From contig DATMFO010000002.1 of NCBI GenBank assembly GCA_035556135.1, positions 44,481 to 108,480 of the forward strand: a DNA stretch of 64,000 nucleotides, read 5' to 3'. Below, piece by piece: positions 61,500-64,000 of the stretch (its first letter is position 1; every line of letters starts with the position of its first letter). The DNA is from ZC4RG30 sp035556135. Its GTDB lineage: Bacteria > Pseudomonadota > Gammaproteobacteria > Steroidobacterales > Steroidobacteraceae. Below the pieces are notes generated by a model. That model had not been told where the DNA came from, ran no database searches, and saw only the letters and a program-made list of their open reading frames with translations. Made by a program: the position numbers and the translations under genes.

Positions 61500-62220
61500 G
61501 GCCGGCCATCGCTGTCTGCAGCTTGTTGCGGGCGCCGGTCACCACCGCACCTTCGCCTTCCAACATTGCCTGGAAGCCGAGGCGCGCCACTTCCACCGGA
61601 TCCATCTTGTGGTGAGAGGCGCCCATCGCGGTGTCCAGCAGGTCCGCGCGTTCGAAGAACTGGGTATCGGTAACGCCGGGCATCAGGCAGGTCACCGTCA
61701 CGCCCGAATCCTTCAGCTCGTTGCGCAGCGCCCAGGAGAAGGAATCGATGAAGGCCTTGGTGCCGTTGTAGACCGCCTGGAAGGCGCCGGGCATGAAGCC
61801 GGCGATCGAGCCGGTGATGAGGATGCGGCCACGTCGCGCCGCGCGCATCAGGTTGCCGACGCGATGCACCAGCAGGATGGTGCCGCTGATGTTGGTGTCG
61901 ACCACATGCTGCGCGTCGTCGGTGTCCTGGTCGAGGAAGGCGCGACCCAGCCCATGGCCGGCATTGGCGATGAGGATCTCCGGCGTGCGGCCGCGCAGGG
62001 CGGCGAGGAATATCTCCACGTCAGCGCGGATCGCGAGGTCAAGTTGCAGCGTCTCGATGTCGACGGAAGCTGACTCGCCGGCCAGCGCCAGCTCGTCCAT
62101 GGGGCGATCCGCGGCCGCCAGCAAGTCGTAGCCGTTCTGCGCGCAAAGGATGGCCAGCTCCAGGCCGATGCCGCTGGACGCGCCGGTGACGATGGCGAGG
62201 GGACGGGTCTCGGTGTTCAT
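61432..62220 (-). CDS. short-chain dehydrogenase/reductase
   Basis: A 262-residue NAD(P)-dependent oxidoreductase. The start has AAGGAGCCGCC upstream. Signatures: IVTGASSGIGLELAILCAQNG (cofactor site), ILIANAGHGLG, the catalytic serine in ILITGSIAGF and YNGTKAF (Y-x-x-x-K), with LKDSGVTVTCLMPGVTDTQFF after it. Substrate unknown; classical SDRs of this kind in stress loci often act on aldehydes or ketones. It converges with the Crp/Fnr gene. Confidence 0.92.
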   Translation of the reverse strand: MNTETRPLAIVTGASSGIGLELAILCAQNGYDLLAAADRPMDELALAGESASVDIETLQLDLAIRADVEIFLAALRGRTPEILIANAGHGLGRAFLDQDTDDAQHVVDTNISGTILLVHRVGNLMRAARRGRILITGSIAGFMPGAFQAVYNGTKAFIDSFSWALRNELKDSGVTVTCLMPGVTDTQFFERADLLDTAMGASHHKMDPVEVARLGFQAMLEGEGAVVTGARNKLQTAMAGLTPAAVLAERHRRMAAPGTANK

Positions 62221-62343
62221 GGCGGCTCCTTGGTGCAGGGATCCCTGGTTGGGGATTACCGACGGCACCTTGGCCCCCTGCACATGGGTGCGGTGTCGTC
62301 CAGCAGCGGCGGTGCCTGTAGGAATCGCGCACCACACGACAAC

Positions 62344-62556
62344 TCAGCCCTGCATGTCGTATTCCCCCGACGCCACTTCTGAATGGGCCCGGGCCATGGC
62401 CTGATCCTCCATCTCCTGCTCGACGGGCGAGGTCGCGGGCCTTGAGGCGGGCACATCGTCGCGCTGCGCGTTGCCCCGCGTATTGAGCTGGCGCTTCAGT
62501 GCCCATCCCAGCAGCACCAGGGCTGCGCCGGCGAATACATACTTCAGCCATCTCAT
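62344..62556 (-). CDS. small single-pass membrane protein
   Basis: A 70-residue protein: one N-terminal transmembrane helix (WLKYVFAGAALVLLGWAL), then a hydrophilic, probably disordered tail with RPATSPVEQEMEDQAMARAHSE. GGAGG precedes the ATG with good spacing, which is the main evidence that it is a real gene. No family recognised. It lies 123 bases upstream of the SDR gene on the same strand. Confidence 0.7.
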   Translation of the reverse strand: MRWLKYVFAGAALVLLGWALKRQLNTRGNAQRDDVPASRPATSPVEQEMEDQAMARAHSEVASGEYDMQG

Positions 62557-62769
62557 GGCAATCCTCCACTGGCGACACGTTGCTTCGCGGAGGTTCGCGC
62601 CACGCCTGCCACCTGTCGCGCGGCAATCTGCGCGATGTGCCGTAGGAACAGCAGCAAATCACTGGTGGTAGGAAACATCCCACAGTAGCTGCCGTGGTCC
62701 CCGACTCCGCAGCAAACGTGATGCGCGGATGATCGTCCTTCCCCTTTTTTTTCCCGCCGGAGTAGTCCC

Positions 62770-63234
62770 ATGGAACGCATCGAGAAGACCATCGAGGTGG
62801 ATCGTCCGGTCCGCAGCGTCTACAACCAGTGGACACAGTTCGAGGATTTTCCACGCTTCATGGCAGGCGTGAAGGAGGTGACCCAGATTGACGACACCCA
62901 TGTGCACTGGGAAGCGGACATCTGGGGCAAGAACGTGGAGTGGGACGCGGAAATCACCGAACAGGATCCGGACCGCCGCATCTCCTGGCGCAGCATCAAC
63001 GGCGCACCCAACGCGGGCACCGTCCGTTTCGAACCGTTGGGCGAGGGCCGCACCCGCGTACGTCTGGTGATGGCGTACGAACCGCGGGGGGCGGTGGAAA
63101 ACGTGGGCGATGCGTTGGGCCTGCTCAACGCCCGCGTGCAGAGCACGGTCCAGGACTTCAAGAAGTTCATCGAATCGCGGGGAGCAGAAACCGGCGCCTG
63201 GCGCGGCTCTGTCGACGACAGCCGCGTCCAGTAA
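62770..63234 (+). CDS. SRPBCC-family protein (polyketide cyclase/dehydrase type)
   Basis: A 154-residue cytoplasmic protein with the COG5637-like pattern: MERIEKTIEVDRPVRSVYNQWTQFEDFPRFMAGVKEVTQIDDTHVHWEADIWGKNVEWDAEITEQDPDRRISWRSINGAPNAGTVRFEPLGEGRTRVRLVMAYEPRGAVENVGD. Proteins of this kind often sit among general-stress genes, as here. The start has CCGGAGTAGTCCC before the ATG. Ligand unknown. Confidence 0.9.
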   Translation: MERIEKTIEVDRPVRSVYNQWTQFEDFPRFMAGVKEVTQIDDTHVHWEADIWGKNVEWDAEITEQDPDRRISWRSINGAPNAGTVRFEPLGEGRTRVRLVMAYEPRGAVENVGDALGLLNARVQSTVQDFKKFIESRGAETGAWRGSVDDSRVQ

Positions 63235-63326
63235 GTGGAGATGGCTCGCCGTCGACGGCGATTTTTCGGGAAGACCGGGCTCTGGCGGGAGGAAGTCCCG
63301 CTGACTTCCTCCTGCAATCCCGATCA

Positions 63327-63411
63327 TGGTGCCCAGGAGAGGACTCGAACCTCCACGGTGTTACCCGCTGCTACCTGAAAGCAGTGCGTCTACCAATTCC
63401 GCCACCTGGGC
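63327..63411 (-). tRNA. tRNA-Leu(CAG)
   Basis: An 85-base class II tRNA. The acceptor GCCCAGG pairs with CCTGGGC, discriminator A and encoded CCA. The D region is GTGGCGGAATTGGTAGAC, the anticodon stem CTGCT/AGCAG encloses TTCAGGT (anticodon CAG), and a long variable arm precedes the T arm GGAGGTTCGAGTCCTCT (one base pair imperfect at the rim). It reads CUG, the dominant Leu codon in GC-rich genomes. Confidence 0.96.
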
Positions 63412-63431
63412 ATGCCTCGTCGGCGAGGCTT

Positions 63432-63460
63432 CGTTTACGGTGGTTCTGGCGGCGCGTCAA
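63432..63460 (-). promoter_or_regulatory. candidate promoter of tRNA-Leu(CAG)
   Basis: On the minus strand TTGACG and TAAACG are separated by 17 bases. The -35 is near consensus, the -10 weak. The perfect six-pair hairpin GCCTCG/CGAGGC at 63414-63429 lies at the predicted transcript start, immediately before the mature tRNA. Confidence 0.45.
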
Positions 63461-63535
63461 TCGGTGAAAATGCGGCGGATGCGCTTTCTTGGGCCGCGCC
63501 TCTTCACAGGGGAGCGGGGTTTGACTAGAGACGTT

Positions 63536-63571
63536 TTAAACTTGACCCCCAAGTTAAACTTGACCCCCAAG
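63536..63571. repeat. tandem pair of identical 18-bp repeats
   Basis: Two adjoining exact copies of TTAAACTTGACCCCCAAG, each with an internal dyad CTTG...CAAG. They lie 35 bases upstream of the NDUFA9-like start codon. Possible roles are a regulator-binding array or overlapping promoter elements (TTGAC in each copy); neither has a well-spaced -10. Confidence 0.8.
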
Positions 63572-63605
63572 CTCGATGCTAGCCCTGTCAGGGCAGGAGA
63601 GTTTC

Positions 63606-64000
63606 ATGATCGGTGCCCTTCGCACGCCTGAGCAGCAAACCGTCACCGTCTTCGGCGGATCGGGCTTTCTCGGCCGCTATGTGGTGGGCGCGCTTGCCCA
63701 GCGCGGCTACCGTATCCTGGTGCCGACAAGGCAGCCGAACCTCTCGAACTTCCTTCCCCTCGGCAAGGTCGGCCAGATCACGCCGATCCATGCGAACCTG
63801 CGCAACGAGGATTCGATCGCCCACGCCGTGGCGCGGGCCGATCATGTGGTCAACCTGGTCGGCATCCTGCAGGAGACCGGCCGGCAGCGCTTCAATGCCC
63901 TCCAGGCGCAGGCACCGGCGATGATCGCGCGGCATGCGACGAAGGCCGTATCGTTCACCCAGGTCTCGGCGCTGGGCGCCGATGACGCGTCCGAATCGGA
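63606..64000 (+). CDS. NAD(P)-binding NDUFA9-like protein (3' end outside window)
   Basis: The first 131 residues of an SDR-fold, atypical epimerase-type protein related to the complex I NDUFA9 subunit. Start ATG follows CAGGAGAGTTTC. The dinucleotide site is VTVFGGSGFLGRYVVGALAQRGYRILVPTR, then GKVGQITPIHANLRNEDSIAHAVARADHVVNLVGILQETGRQRFNALQAQAPAMIARHA, which matches the family well. It continues past the right edge. Relatives are described mostly from alphaproteobacteria and mitochondria; the role in bacteria (quinone or complex I related) is unproven. Confidence 0.88.
   Translation, partial: MIGALRTPEQQTVTVFGGSGFLGRYVVGALAQRGYRILVPTRQPNLSNFLPLGKVGQITPIHANLRNEDSIAHAVARADHVVNLVGILQETGRQRFNALQAQAPAMIARHATKAVSFTQVSALGADDASES

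Noticed and set aside
58789..62675. Recurring GTAGGA motif near the hemerythrin, DUF4142, SDR and SRPBCC genes, suggestive of a stress sigma factor
   Set aside because: Orientation and distance to starts vary, no consistent -10 element follows at fixed spacing, and several occurrences are expected by chance.
63327..63605. Integration site at tRNA-Leu
   Set aside because: The 18-base repeats do not match the tRNA 3' end, no integrase or phage-like gene is visible, and the next gene is chromosomal in type.

Overview
This window is high-GC, densely coded chromosomal DNA from a gammaproteobacterium. The strongest evidence is gene order. The run nnr-tsaE-amiC-mutL-miaA-hfq-hflX-hflK-hflC-DUF2065-purA (36.3-47.5 kb) matches the E. 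coli yjeF-to-purA region gene for gene, and it is preceded by pcnB-folK-panB-panC, also a gammaproteobacterial order. Two large TonB-dependent receptors, many exported lipoproteins, a carotenoid oxygenase, a DUF1592/DUF1552/ankyrin module and many SnoaL-like proteins suggest an environmental, oligotrophic lineage near Xanthomonadales or Steroidobacterales. That placement is inference. I saw no transposase, integrase, phage gene or CRISPR array.

Layout. 0-7 kb: end of an unknown gene, tRNA-Ala(GGC), and a minus-strand TonB receptor/lipoprotein pair. 7-15 kb: accessory enzymes (SRPBCC protein, alpha/beta hydrolase, cupin-SMP-30 fusion lipoprotein, PPOX protein, MgtC, SnoaL protein), then a divergent Old Yellow Enzyme/HxlR pair with a clear inverted-repeat operator, and a Tat-exported MBL-fold hydrolase. 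15.3-20.8 kb: DUF1592 cytochrome-like protein, DUF1552 Tat protein and an exported ankyrin protein, tightly coupled. 20.8-24.5 kb: tRNA-Glu(TTC), copDC, arsC and two ArsR-type systems, each with a visible operator. 24.5-29.6 kb: iorA-iorB-ndh (molybdenum hydroxylase plus type II NADH dehydrogenase) and a divergent two-gene xdhC maturation factor. 29.6-30.7 kb: BON protein, a small CxxC protein, tRNA-Glu(CTC).

30.7-47.5 kb: one plus-strand housekeeping block covering an HDOD protein, RNA polyadenylation, folate and pantothenate synthesis, NAD(P)HX repair, tRNA modification, cell-wall amidase, mismatch repair, Hfq, HflXKC and adenylosuccinate synthase. 47.6-53.5 kb: carotenoid oxygenase, then a beta-helix-like lipoprotein and TonB receptor pair preceded by two PhoB-box-like repeats. 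53.5-58.2 kb: a convergent operon of exported SnoaL/NTF2-like proteins carrying one, two and three copies of the same roughly 210-residue module in successive genes, headed by a fourth single-domain protein. 58.3-63.3 kb: small stress-type genes (two PilZ paralogues around a hemerythrin, DUF4142, Crp/Fnr regulator, SDR, one-TM protein, SRPBCC protein), then tRNA-Leu(CAG) and the start of an NDUFA9-like gene cut by the window end.

The best candidates for undescribed biology are the 3-2-1 SnoaL ladder operon and the adjoining Pho-box-associated lipoprotein/TonB receptor pair.
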